Source of the DNA: Thecamonas trahens ATCC 50062
Lineage: Eukaryota; Apusozoa; Apusomonadida; Apusomonadidae
Reading direction: 5' to 3'
Length of the DNA stretch: 64,000 nucleotides
NCBI RefSeq assembly: GCF_000142905.1
Contig: NW_013657657.1
Span: 1 to 64,000 of the forward strand
In this document: positions 37,957 through 49,800 of the stretch, one piece after another
How positions within the stretch are numbered: the first letter of the stretch is position 1
Layout of the letters: every line of letters starts with the position of its first letter
Made by a program: the position numbers and the translations under genes
The notes under the pieces: model-generated
Told to the model about the DNA's origin: nothing
What the model saw: only the letters and a program-made list of their open reading frames with translations
Databases searched by the model: none

Positions 37957-40795
37957 TCAGCCAAACGTAGCGTTGAGCTTGGACGCGTTGCCGGACGAGG
38001 CCCGGACCCGCCGCTGGGCGACGACTTTGCGGGCGGCAAAGCACATGTCGCACGACCGGACCGGCTGCGGATGCGACGGGAGCGCGACCCGGTTCGACGA
38101 GCAGTCGGCGCAGTAGATGTGTCCACAGAGTCGGCAATGGTGCTTCCGGCGGAAGAGCGAGAACGGAGCATCGCACGAGTTGCACGACGACATGTCAGCG
38201 TCGGGCACCCACGTCTCCTTGTTGAGCTCGGCGTACTCTTTCTCCTGCAGCACATTTTCCAGCTGCGCCACCTCGGCGACAAGCACCGAGACCGAGGCTG
38301 AGAGCTCAGCGACCTTGTCCTTCTCGGCTGCCAGCGCTTCTTCGGCTACGTTGCGCGCCCGGAGCGAGGCCTTGGCCGCCTCTTGCGCATTGCGCAGCTT
38401 GCGCGCCAGTCGTTCCTCGGCGCCACGGCCCTTGGCCAACACACCCTTCAGCTCGGTCTGCAGCATCTGGTTGAGCATTTTCTCCTTCTGCACCTGCCGC
38501 TCCGCCACAGCCGTCTGCTCCTCGGCCGCCGTCTTCTCGCTCAGCGCCTCAGCGAGCGCGTGCTTGATCGACTGCACCTCGTAATGGTGCTGCGCCTCGA
38601 GACGCGCCGTCGTCGCTGCCACAGCCCTGGCCCGAGACTCGGACTCGACCGCCGCAGCGGGAGGCGAACCGCGGCTGTCACCGTCGTCGTCGTCGCCGCC
38701 GCCGCCGCCGGCATCGGCTCTGGTGAACTCTTCTCCGCATGTGCTAGCCTGTGCCAGCTGCGCATTCTCCTCCTCCAACGCGGCGTATGCCAGCTCGAGC
38801 GCAAGCAGCTTTTCGGCGTGCGCCTTGCGGGTCTTGCCCATCGCCTCTTGCAGCGCCGCCAGCGCATGAGAGGTTCTGGAGAGCTCGGTCGTGGCGTCGT
38901 CGCGCTCGGCAGCGGCACTTGCGGCAGCGGTCTTTGCCGCGGCCAGCGCTGCCTCGAGCTCGACGATCCGCGCCTCGAGCGGTTTGACGGCTGTTGCGGC
39001 TGCAGCGGCAGCGGTCTGGCTCTCTTGCAGTGAGTGGTGCTCGAGAATGAGGTCTTCGAGCTCACTGCGGGTCCGAGTAAGAGCAGCCTCGAGCGCGGCG
39101 TGCTTGGCGCCTGCAGCATCGAGCGCCTGGGCGAGTTCAGTAGCCCGGGCCGCGTCGGCAGCGGCGGCGTTGCGGCACTCGTCGGCGTCAGCACGTGCAG
39201 CGTCGGCCTCTTCCGACAGCGAGGCAATCTGCTCGCAGAACAAGTCACAGCGCGCCTTGAGCTCGTTGAGCAGGTCGGCGTCGATGGCGCGGCCTTCGGT
39301 GAGTTCGCCGACTCGGACCTCGAGCTCGGCGACCTGGTCGCGGAGGAGCAAGTTTGCGCGCATCACTCCCGACGGATCCGATGAGACGAGCTGGCTCTTG
39401 AGGGCAGATATCTCGTCGCGAAGCTGCTCGTTCTCAGCAGCAAGCGCAGCCTCGGCGAGGGCTGCCTTTTGCCGAGCCCGTGCGAGCGCTCGCTCGCTCT
39501 CGGCGCGAACCGTTGCGAGCTCGCGGGCGAGGGCGGCCTCGGCCGACTCGTGCAAAGGTGGTGACGCTTGTGGTGGATCGGGTGAGCCCGACATGCTGCC
39601 GCGACTACCTCGGCCGGGCGACGACGCTGGTGGCGATGCCGACGGCGACGCCGTGGCAGGCCCGCCCATGCCGGACATCCACGGCAGAACGTCAGACGAG
39701 GCAAGCGGCGGGTGGCGGGCGCAATAGTTCCGGAGCGCCACAGCGTCGGCGTCGTCGCCGGTGAGCGAGAGCGAGGTCGGAGTGAGCGTGCCAACAAACG
39801 AGACAACCGAGCACGCTTGCATGACAAAGTAGCCCGGGCCGATGAGCGCTCGGCCGGGTGAAGGAAAAGTGCAGGAGCTGAAGGTGTTGCGGGAGGTTGA
39901 CAGCGCCGTAGTGGACGGCGACGTAGATGAGGCACGGAAGAAAGTCGTCGGCCGAGATCGAGTTGGGCATGTCGGGCTCAGCGCCTCCGGCGGCGGTAGC
40001 AGGGCTGCTCGGAGGCGTCAGCGCGGCAAACACAGCGTTGCACGCGTTGAGTAGGACAAGGATCTTGTCATGGGGCAGCGGATAGTCGTCGAGCGCCAAA
40101 AGCTGCGCGCCAGCAGCATCAAGCGCACTGCAGGCCTCGGGCCCGAGTAACGGCAGGTCGAGGTGCTCCGGCTTGAGCACACTGCTGAGATCGGCCACTC
40201 GCTTGGCAAACTCGTCACCGCCAGACGATGGCGCCAGCCGCTCCCACACTTCGTCGAGGAGCGGAGCAAGGACCATTCGCTCGAGCATAGCCGGAAGTGA
40301 GAAGAGCGTGCGGGTCACGGCGCCCGTGCCGGTCCCGATGGTTCCTGCGCGGCGAGCGCGACGGACGGCCGATGCTCCACGGTTTGTCACATCGGCCGCT
40401 CCCGCCGCATCCGCTTGCTCTGCCTCTGCCCCTGCCTCTGCCTCTGATAGCGGCGTTAGATGCCGAGCCGGAGCGGTGAGGAGATCGACGTCTTCGGGTT
40501 GCCAGGCAAAGAGCGGTTCCGACTGGAGGGCAGCAGCAGCTTTGGGAGCATACTCATGGAGTGCAGCGATAGCTTGTTCTAGATCACAAACATCCGAGTC
40601 TCGAGTCAGAGGAAGAATGGGTTTGAGTCGTTTGTGAAGAGTCGATGTGGCCGACGTCAGCGCAGACGCATGCTTGGCCAGCGACCATTGACCGAGCGCC
40701 GCCGCCAGTCTTCGGCATGACCCGTCGGCGGCTTCCAGAACGTCTCTGTCGAGCACCACACCTTTGCTTGCTTGGCTAGTCACAGGCGTAGACAT
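37957..40795 (-). CDS. VPS9 - coiled-coil - FYVE protein, Rab5-type GEF (frame break inside)
   Basis: The 5' half (ATG 40795, MSTPVTSQASKGVVLDRDVL) contains a VPS9 domain: LFSLPAMLERMVLAPLLDEV, PLPHDKILVLLNACNAVFAA, ISADDFLPCLIYVAVHYGAV and LPQHLQLLHF. VPS9 domains activate Rab5-class GTPases. At about 39845-39855 the frame changes by one base. In the new frame the end of VPS9 continues (ALIGPGYFVMQACSVVSFVG) and is followed by about 450 residues of Ala/Glu/Leu-rich coiled coil. The C-terminal FYVE finger (nt about 38205-38010) has WVPDAD, FRRKHHCRLCGHIYC and PVRSCDMC, so it should bind phosphatidylinositol 3-phosphate. I treat the halves as one early-endosome Rab5 activator of about 945 residues. 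No splice signals flank the break, so an indel is likely. Confidence 0.8.
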
Positions 40796-41154
40796 AGGGA
40801 GTCTGCTCGTCCAACTTGCTCCTGCAAACCTTTCTGCCCGCCCTTGCGTTGGTCGACGCGAGCGAGAGGTGTGGGCGTGCGAGGTGGTGACGGCCAGCGG
40901 CCGGCGCTCTTGCCATTGGCAGCCACGACCGGAAGTGATGAGGATAAGCTTGGGAGTGATTGTAGGGGAATCGCAAGTTTAATAGTGCGGCGGGTGACGG
41001 AAATGACAACAGTGTCCACATCGCAAGTCGCGTGGCGATCGGAGGTTGGCATGAGGGCGCTGATTCGATCGCGCAGCAAGGACGGGCAGGGCGGGTCATG
41101 GGAGGCGTGTAGTCGCACGTAGGATGCATCGCAAGCCACACGGCACGCTACTGA
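40796..41154. other. Intergenic spacer upstream of the VPS9/FYVE gene
   Basis: A 359-bp spacer that should hold the promoter of the minus-strand VPS9/FYVE gene and the 3' flank of the Josephin gene. It is moderately GC-rich. Short frames on both strands overlap each other and none is protein-like. No element is recognised. Confidence 0.45.
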
Positions 41155-42009
41155 CTATTGACCGTGGCGTGGCCGACGACAAATCTCACAGATCGGCAAC
41201 GTGTCGTGGTTGACAAAGGTGCAGTCGGGACATATCCATGTGCTCGGTGCCGAGTCTGGAGCTGGATCTGACACAGAGCCTGTGTGTGCTGTCGATGACA
41301 GCGAGAGCGCGAGGGCGAGAGCGAGCTCATCACCTCTGCCGGAAGCATCGCCGCTGCCGGCGGGTGCGTCGGTAGCGCTGCCGATGACAAAAAGCGTGGC
41401 TTGCCGATGCAGCAGCGCATCGACAGCCCACTCTTGCAGGTTGGCACGAATACTGGCGCCATCGAGCTCGTCGACCAGCCGACGGCGACCGATGCGGCGC
41501 GGGTAGCTCTTCTCCGAGTCGAGTAGGTAGAAGCAGCCATCGTCGAGCATGCGGACAGCCATCCAATGGCCGCCCGCCCATGATGCCACGTGAACGAGTA
41601 TGCCCATGGGCATGGCGACTTGGTCGAGTCCGACCATCGTCCGTACCAGCTTTTCAGCCTCTGCCTCTGCCGCAGCCTCGCGACTTGCGTTGCCTCGGGA
41701 GTCGACGGCGGCATGCGAGACGAGGAGCCATGGGACGAGATCACGGGTTTGGAGGGCAGCCAAGAGCACGGCAGCGTCATACTGACCAAGCCACCGCGTG
41801 CCGTACTCTCCCAACGAGCCACTCGGGTCGGTCGCGAGTCCTGATCCGCCTGCGGCGAGAGTGGCAGCCGCCGAGTCGAGCAGCTCGGTCGTGGCCCACG
41901 GCTCGCCGCAGAGGTTGTTGATGGCATGTGCGCCACAGCGGAGGCGGCTTTGTTGCTCGTGGTAGTACTCCACGGATGGCGGTGGGCGACGAGAGTTGGA
42001 CGCCCCCAT
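41155..42009 (-). CDS. Josephin-domain deubiquitinase with UIM-like and NZF-like ends
   Basis: A 284-residue cysteine protease that removes ubiquitin, of the Josephin (ataxin-3/JOSD) family. The catalytic Cys25 is in RLRCGAHAINNLCG, His148 in WAGGHWMAVR, and the third catalytic residue (Asp164) in FYLLDSEKSYP. Residues 227-239 (DELALALALSLSS) resemble a ubiquitin-interacting motif. Residues 258-277 (WICPDCTFVNHDTLPICEIC) are a RanBP2/NZF zinc finger with the TF pair used to bind ubiquitin. Ataxin-3 carries UIMs but no NZF, so this combination is unusual. The ATG at 42009 is well placed. Confidence 0.9.
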   Translation of the reverse strand: MGASNSRRPPPSVEYYHEQQSRLRCGAHAINNLCGEPWATTELLDSAAATLAAGGSGLATDPSGSLGEYGTRWLGQYDAAVLLAALQTRDLVPWLLVSHAAVDSRGNASREAAAEAEAEKLVRTMVGLDQVAMPMGILVHVASWAGGHWMAVRMLDDGCFYLLDSEKSYPRRIGRRRLVDELDGASIRANLQEWAVDALLHRQATLFVIGSATDAPAGSGDASGRGDELALALALSLSSTAHTGSVSDPAPDSAPSTWICPDCTFVNHDTLPICEICRRPRHGQ

Positions 42010-42148
42010 GGTGGCTACGGCCGTGGTAGGTGGCGTGGCGTCGAGTGGCGTGGTTGGGCGAGGTGCGCGGGATAGACAGGTTACTCCTCCTCCCCCCTCT
42101 TACCCCTCCGGGCATGTGTATTGCAATCGGAGCGCACAAGTCGCGCGG

Positions 42149-43564
42149 CTAGTTGAACAGTATGATGGCAACGGTGACAAGAAGTGTACCAAAGAGCCGA
42201 AAAGCGAGGTTAAGCGGATGGAGGGTGCGGCGGGTCTCGCGTCGGGCAAGATGGATAAAGGTGGCGGCCCACTTGCAGACAATAGCCGAGGCGAGGAAGG
42301 AGAGAACGATGCGGATGAGGGTCATCTCGAGATAAACGAGATTGAGATCAAACGAGGTGGCGAGGTAGAAGAAGAGGAACTCGCGTCCAAACATGAGGCC
42401 GCGGAAGACCGCCATGTCGAGGAGCGCAGTCTCGCGCCACGTCCGCTTGGCAAGTGCCACAAACGACTCTTCGGCCGAGTGTGCCGGCTCGAGAACCTGC
42501 CGCGCGGCAGGCATGAGGTTGACACAGATGAGGAACGGAATGGTGGTGAACGGGAGGAGGATTTGGTCGACCGCAGCGTAGCCAAACATGTTGAGCCCGG
42601 CCTCCTTTTCAAAGTACGTGGTGATGACGATACCGAATGCGGTAGTGGCGACGAGAAAGACCCACGCAATGAGAATGCCAACAAACGGCGCGACCGAGCC
42701 GATCCGCCGAATGTCGCCACCGGCAGCGACAACATCTTCTCTACGCTCCCCGAGCCCGAGAAGCGGGTGCGCGGCAGCCTCGACGTCGGCATGCTGCTCT
42801 TCGAGCATCGGGCTATCTGCATCGTCGCCCCCGTCTCGGTCGGTGTCGGACTCGGCCGACGACATGGAGTGCGAGGCGCCGCCGGCACTCTGCGGCAGTG
42901 CATGGTTGATGACCAACGGCGGCCCGCGGGCGACAACAGCGTCGTCCTGGGCGGGCGTGGACCAGCCGGCCGGCAGACGGATGCCGAAAGCCGCGGCGAC
43001 AGCCGCCAGCAGCTCTGGTGAAGCCTCGTAGATGCATGCCACCGCCCCAAGATAGCCGAGCGCGGTCGGCAGCGCCGCCAGCGGCTTGGACACCTCCATG
43101 CCGAACATCACCTGCACGGGTGCGAGGACAAAGGTGGCTGTGAGAAAGCCGACCACAATGATGAGAACGCCAAACGGTTCGCGGAGCAGGTACGCCTGTG
43201 CCGTCCAGTACACGGTGTTGTTGACCGCGTTCGTCCACAGCACTGATCTCAGCCAAGTCCCGTGTGAGTGCCTTGGTCTCGCCCCTCCATCCCCATCCTC
43301 ACATCACAGTCACTTACATGGATGGGCCCACAAGTACGACCACAAGCCAAGCGTGCCCTGTCCCTCGGTGACTGAATGCGGGAGCAGGATCTCTGTCAGG
43401 AGCAGGACTATCGCAGCCTGGACGGCAGAGTACACCACTGTGGCGAGGAGGAACCGGAGGTTCGAGTGCGAGTGCCGGACACGGGAGACTCTCTGGCCAA
43501 ACACCTCGCCAACGACAGAGAGCAACTGCGTTGGCACAAGCACGAGCAAAGACGGCCGACCCAT
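42149..43564 (-). CDS. Polytopic membrane protein of unknown function (2 exons)
   Basis: A 446-residue protein. Exon 1 (43564-43318) starts MGRPSLLVLVPTQLLSVVGE. A 75-bp intron (43317-43243, GTAAGT...ATCAG) joins WAHP to LLWTNAVNNTVYW. Exon 2 is 43242-42149. About eight hydrophobic segments are visible, including LLATVVYSAVQAAIVLLLTE, GVLIIVVGFLTATFVLAP, FVGILIAWVFLVATTAFGIV, LLPFTTIPFLICVNLM, IRIVLSFLASAIVCKWAA and FRLFGTLLVTVAIILF. An acidic, Ser-rich cytosolic-type loop (nt about 42730-42950) splits the protein into two halves. I do not recognise a family; a transporter or channel is possible. Confidence 0.72.
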
Positions 43565-43876
43565 TCCTCTCGCTCTTGTTCTCTCTACCCCCTGTCTTCC
43601 CTTCCTCTCGAAGAGTCAAGTGGTCCCCACCGCTGCCACCACCACCACCCACACTCGCTCCGCACACGCTCCGCACTTGCGCAGCCTTCCACCGCCAACC
43701 CCCCCCCCCCCCTCCCACCCCACCAAAAAATATTTCCCCCCACCCCCCACCCCCACCCCCCTCTCCTCACCCCCCTCTCCTCCCCCCCTCCCTCTCCCCT
43801 CCCGCTTAACCTCGCACTCACGGTTACTCTCTCCACCACCCACTCCACCCGCCCGCCCACCCACTCACCCACTCTC
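43565..43876. promoter_or_regulatory. Divergent intergenic region, membrane protein / dynein
   Basis: A 312-bp spacer that is extremely C-rich on the plus strand, with 14 consecutive C at 43698-43711, the sequence CCACCAAAAAATATTTCCCC near 43720-43738, and CCCACTCACCCACTC just before the dynein ATG. The single AT-rich island is the only TATA-like candidate. Confidence 0.4.
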
Positions 43877-46800
43877 ATGGAAACTACCGACGCGCGTGTA
43901 GAGTGGCTCTCGTCACGGCTGCGGCTGCTGCTGCCGGGCTTGACGCAAGCACACATAGCTGTAGCACTGACGCCGGCGCGGTTTGCAGAGCCTGTGGCGG
44001 CCTTCCTCGACCGAGCCGACCTCTCGACGGCTCGGCTCTTTGCCTGGCTCGACACACCGGCTGTGGCCGATGCTGTAGTCTCTGCCAACACCTCGGCGCT
44101 GAAAGAGTCGTATGGTGCTGACGAGCCCGAGCCCGACCGGGTCGTCGCGAGCGGTACAGCGTCTACCATCGTCCGCAAGCCGGTCCGCCTTGCATCGTCG
44201 GCCACCTCGGCCTCGTCCACCTTTGAGCTTGTCCTCTCGCCGCTCCCGCGGTCTTCGTATGCCTCGACCGCGGTATTCTTTCTCAAGATGCACCCCAACA
44301 CTAAGCTCAAGCACTACAACATGGCGTCCGAGGTGGCGAGCGGCACGCTCGGCGACGACTCGCTTGTTCAGATGTCTGCACTCGCCCACGAGGTCCTCAT
44401 GCCCATCCTCACCAACTCGGCCCACCAGGAGGCCTGGTCTGATGTCAAGGGCAAGCTTGAAGAGACCATGCACGCCTTTCTCGGCCAGACTTACGTGACT
44501 GTCGGCCAGACGCATGGCCAGACCCTCCTCCCACTCCCGCCCATCGACATGTCGTCCATCCGCATCGAGAAGGAGAAGCTGCACATGCTCGAGACCGCCA
44601 TTGTCATGTGGTCGAAGCAAATCAAAGGCGTTCTCCGCGCCTCGCCGCAGGACCTCCTCCGCCGCGAGGGCATGCCCGGCCCGCTCGCCGAAGTCACGTT
44701 CTGGAAGGGCAAGCTCCGCGACCTAGTCTCGATCGACGAGCAGCTTAACGGAGTCAAGATTCGCAAGGTCCTCCGCATCCTCGAGGCCACGCGCTCCACC
44801 TTTGGCTCCGCATTCACCTCCAAGGTGTACAAAGAGGTCGAGCTCGCCCGTCGCGAGGCTGCGGACAACGCCAAGTTCCTCACTCCGCTCGAGCCGTGGT
44901 TCGCCCGTCTCGACGCCGTCGCTGAGTTTGACTCGATCATGCGAGTCATCATCCCCATCCTCCACCTTCTCGTCCTCATTTGGAAGCACTCCAAGTACTA
45001 CCACGACCCCGACGCCAACTGGGCCGTCATGATCCGCCTCCTCGCCAACACCATCATCACCAAGGGCACCGCCCACCTCAAGGCCGCACGCCTCTTTGCC
45101 AAGCCGCCCGACGCCGCCGTCGCCGCCATCAAAACCGTCCTTGTCGTCGCGCAGCGGTTCAAGACGCTCCAGCGCGAGTATGCGCTCAAGGCCCAGGCCG
45201 TTGCTCCTGCAGAGGCGTGGAAGTCGATCACCACCACCATCTTTCGCCGTCTCGACGCCTTTATTGCCCGCGTCTACGATGTCCACGCCATGTTCTCTAC
45301 CGCCGTCCAGTTTGGCTCCATCGCCTCGATCGAGATGGGCGGCATCCACGGGAGGAGCCACACCCAGTCGGTTCACCAGATCTATGCAGACTTTGTCCAC
45401 GCCCTCCGCTTCTTCGAGACCATTCCCTATGATCTGTTTGACCTCGACGCTACCGCCTTTGATCGCGACTTTTATGTCTTTCGCACTACAGTCAAGGAAC
45501 TTGAGCGCCGGACCGCCACCGTCATCCTCAAGGGTTTTGACTCGCTCTCTACCATCCACGACGCGTTCAAGCTCCTGCACCTCTTTGACGGCGTCCTCCC
45601 GCGCGAGCTTATCCAGATCGAGCTCACTGCCAAGCACGACGCCATGCTCGACTGGACCATGCTCGACATCCAGACCGTCTCGCAAGAGTTTATGCGCCGC
45701 CGCGACATGCGAAACCCGGCGCCGCACCTCAAGAACATGGTTTCGCTCGCCGCCAAGCTCTTCTGGGTCAAGGGCCTCATGTCGCGCGTCCGCCTCCCCA
45801 TCGAGTACTTTAACAACTACTCGAAGGACTTGCTCGCAGACTCGGACAAGGGCAAGACCATCCTCTCCATGTACACCAACCTCGTCCGCTCGCTCAACGA
45901 GTACCAGCTCCAAGTCCACTCGGCCTGGTTTGACTCGTTTGCTGTCTCCTCGCTCGCGCTCAAGGCTCCGCTCCTCACCCGCCTCTCCGAAGATGCCCAC
46001 TCCACCATGTACACCCACGTCCGCGCTCTTCCAGCGCTCAAGGCCATGCACGCAGACTTCAACTCGTCAGCAGCCACCGCCCTCCTTGCCTCGGCCGCCT
46101 CGCCTGGACCGTCGTCGCCAGCACCAACCTTGGCAGGCTCTGCGCACATCTCAGTCGAGCACGCGACAGCTTCGCCCGGCCTGCTTCTCTCGCTCCCGCA
46201 TAAGGTCGCTCCGCCGCTTCCGGACACTACTCCGCTCCCTCTCAGACACCGCCGCCCCTCGCTCGGCTCTAACGCGAGCTCGCCCCGTGCAAAGTCTTCT
46301 GCCGCCTCGCCATGGGCTATCCCACCACCGGCCCTTCTTCGCGTCAACTTTCCCATCGAGCTCGTTCGCGCTCTTGCTGAGACCCGCGCGTGCATTCTGC
46401 TCGGCGCCGCCGTCCCCGACGCCGCCTTTGGTCTCGCCGACAAAGCTCACGAGCTCGTCGCCCACAAGACAAATCTCGAGATTATTGTCCGCAAGTACAA
46501 TACCATTCTGCTCGACCTCGAAGCCGTCGAAGTCCCACTGTTTGCCTTTCACATCGAGCGCCTCAACCAGTTCCTCTCCGACGCCGAAGTTGTCCTCAAC
46601 TGGAAGTCGTACGGCATCCTTGAGTTTGTCTCCTCCGCCCGCACCTACCTCGAGGAGCTCTCCGAGTCGCTCTCACAGGTCAAGGCTCTTTCGGCCTACG
46701 TCGAAGAGTCTGTCGCGGCGTGGCGTGCAAACCCGCTCTTCCACCGCGTCGCCAAAACCTACCACGTCCTCGACTTCCTCGACCAGTACTCTGTCCTCCG

Positions 46801-49800
46801 TGCAACCGTCTGCAACATCATTGCGTCATCGGCAGACTCGATCCACTCGCGACTTGTTCAGGCTAATGCTGCTCTCGGCCTCTCGCGCGGCGATCCGGCC
46901 TGGAAAGCGTACATTGCGCACCTCTCTGCAAAGGTCGAGGCCGGCCTCCACGACACTGTCGTCGCCTCGCTCGACTACCTCCTCACCCAGCTCATTGCCG
47001 CTGACATCGACTCGGACGATGAAGCTCCTGCGGTGCGCAGCTCCGAGGCTAGCCGTGGAACTCCGGGGGCTGAACGCCAGACGCATGTCTCCGGCGACGG
47101 CCGCCACCCGCAGTCGCGCTTCGCCGCCGCCGCCGCAGCAGCAGCCTCGGCTGCAACGTCCATCATGGGCAGGGTTGGCGCCGGCCCGTCTGACGACCTC
47201 CGCCTCATTCGCGCAGGTGGCAAGGCTGGCAGTGCCAAGTTAGCCGGCATCGTCACCGACCGCTCTGGGGCCACTGCAGTCGCTTACCTCCCGCTCCTCG
47301 AAATCAAGCTCGAGCTCGTCGGTACCAACGTGTTGTTCAATCCTGCTGTCGCCGACAACGGTGTCGACGGGACCACCACCATGGTTCGCGGCTGGATCCG
47401 CGACTTTATCGCCATCGGTGATCTCATCCCACGTCTGGACAACCCAAGTACCACGTACGCTCCGGCCATCGCCGCCTCGCCGCACGTCCGCGAGCTCTCG
47501 GAAGCCATCCTCGCCACTGCGATTGAGACCGAGTCGCAAGCAGCAGACGTCGCCACCGACTTTCACTCGTACTCTTACTTGTGGGAAGACGACATCGAGG
47601 CCGAGTGCACCCGGTTCACCTCTTCCACTGCAGCCGGCGAGTTGGCGGTCTCGGCTCTCGCCATAGGCGCCGCCGGCGCCGAGCTTCCCTGGCTTACCAA
47701 GCGCATCCGTCACGACGAGGCCTTTGCCGCCCTCACGGACTTTGTCACCGCCATCGACCGGCTTCACGTCCACCCCAACGGCCGCTCGCCAACCCTTCCC
47801 GAGTTTGAGGCTCTCATTCTCAAGTACCGTGATGTGCAGGACTCCATCTCGGAGCTGCCCAACTCGACCCGCGTCTCCTGGCTTCGCATCGATTTTAAGC
47901 CGTTCAAGCAAGCGCTCATCACTTGGGTCATGAAGTGGACCTTCTCCTACACCAACTACCTCACCTCATCGCTCTCGCTCGCCACCCGCTCGCTCAAGCA
48001 CTTTTGCTCTCTCGCAAGTGGCCAGCTCGCCACCCAGGTCGTGCCAGGAGAGACTCAATCCGAGTCCCTCCAGTCTGTCCTTCTCTTTGTCCGCGTCATC
48101 AAGAAGAACGCACCCCGCGTCGATGCCTCCTTCCGACCCATGACTGAGACCATCCAGCTCCTTGACCGCAACGGCATCCGCCTCTCCGCAGACGTCACCC
48201 GCCTCGTAGAGCGCCTTGACACCTCGTGGAAGGAGCTCAAGTCACAAGCCAACGCTGCGCGTCTCCGCTCCGAGCCGTTCATGCCTTCGGAGGCCGACAA
48301 GGTCAAGCTCGCCGTCCGCGCCTTTACGCAGGAAGAGCGTAACTTTCGCAGAACTTACCTCTCCGAGGCACCTTTTTCCCACGAGGTCTCTTCCTCAGCA
48401 GCCTTTCGGGTCCTGCATTCGCTCAACGCGACGCTCTCTGTCCTCGAGGCCCGCTCCGAGCGTCTATCCGAGCTGCAGGTCCTCTTTGAGCTTCTCCCGT
48501 CCGAGTACAAGAAGCTCGCCTGGTGCCGGACCGAGCTCACTCGTCTCAAAACCCTGTGGGACATCATTTTCATGGCTGAGGCTCGCTTCCGCCACTGGCA
48601 CGCCATTCCGTGGGACAAGGCCCGCGCCAAGCTCAGCGACATGGCGACACAGACCCGGGCGCTCAAGGACCAGCTCGTTACTCTCGCCGCCCCATTTGGC
48701 CGCTGGGATGCGTTTATCCACCTCGAGACTCGCGTCCGGGCCATGGACGTCGACCTGGATCTCATCTCCACCCTCGCCGTCCCGGCCATCCGCGACCGCC
48801 ACTGGAAGGCTGTCTCGCGTATTACGGGCTGTGTCATCGATATCTCGCCCTACACCCCGCTCCGCTCCCTCTTCAACCTCAACCTCCACGAGCACGCGCC
48901 CACCATCCGCGCTCTTGTCGACCGTGCCACCAAAGAGCTTGCTATTGAGTCGTCGCTCTCGCGCATCGCCTCGTCGTGGACGTCCACACTTGTCGCGACG
49001 CATCCGATGCCGCGAACGCCAGAGCCCTCACTCGCTCTTGTTTTTGACTCGGTTGTCGCCTACTTTAACGCGCTTCGTGACGCCCAACGCCTTGTTGTCC
49101 TTTGGCTCATCACGTCACCGTCCGCTGCTGCCGCAGCTGCAGACGTCGTACTCGCCACCGCCTCGGCACTCGGGCCAACTCCACCACCCGATGCGCCCTC
49201 GGCTCGCGTCTCGGTCGTCCCACACACCCCGATCTCACCAATGGCCCCATCGTCGCCCATATCGCCCATGGTCATCTCCTCGCTTCGTGGCGGCCCGCGC
49301 CAACTCCAGCCGCAGCCCCGGGCTCAGCCGCCCTCGGACTCGCTCAACCTCTCGTCGTCGTCAAGCAACATCCTCGCCCCAGCCCACTACCGACTTGGCT
49401 ACCCGACCCGCGCCGCGGTGGCCGCCGCTACCGAACTGTCCTCGGCCGGCGCCGACGCCGCTGCCAATGCTGGTCACGCTCGCTCAAGCTCGGGCGGCGG
49501 CCACCTCCACGCACCATCTGCCGGCCGCCACGGGCCGCTCGGCTCGTTTGTATCCGGCTCTGCACCGGGTCAGAACCAGGGCTCGGTCATGAATCGCGCG
49601 CTCCAGTTTATGATGGGCGGCCCAGCGGCCGCTGGCCGCGATGACATCCCTGAGCACGTGCCCAGGACTCAGCGGAGCCTTGGGCGAACGGCGTCTTCCG
49701 ACGCGCTCCAGCGAAACAGTGGCGTGCGCTCGTCGCGTACGCCGCGAACGCCGCGAACGCCGCGGACGCCGACCTCGCCGCTCACCCGCGTTGCAAACAC

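Noticed and set aside
41996-43021. 341-residue plus-strand open frame antisense to the polytopic membrane protein
   Set aside because: It is highly charged and Gly/Arg-rich without domains, while the minus strand has a clear multi-pass membrane protein with a good intron.
44723-47243. Long antisense (44723-46051) and alternate-frame (45096-47243) open frames in the dynein tail
   Set aside because: The dynein tail homology in the main frame is decisive. The others are compositional shadows.
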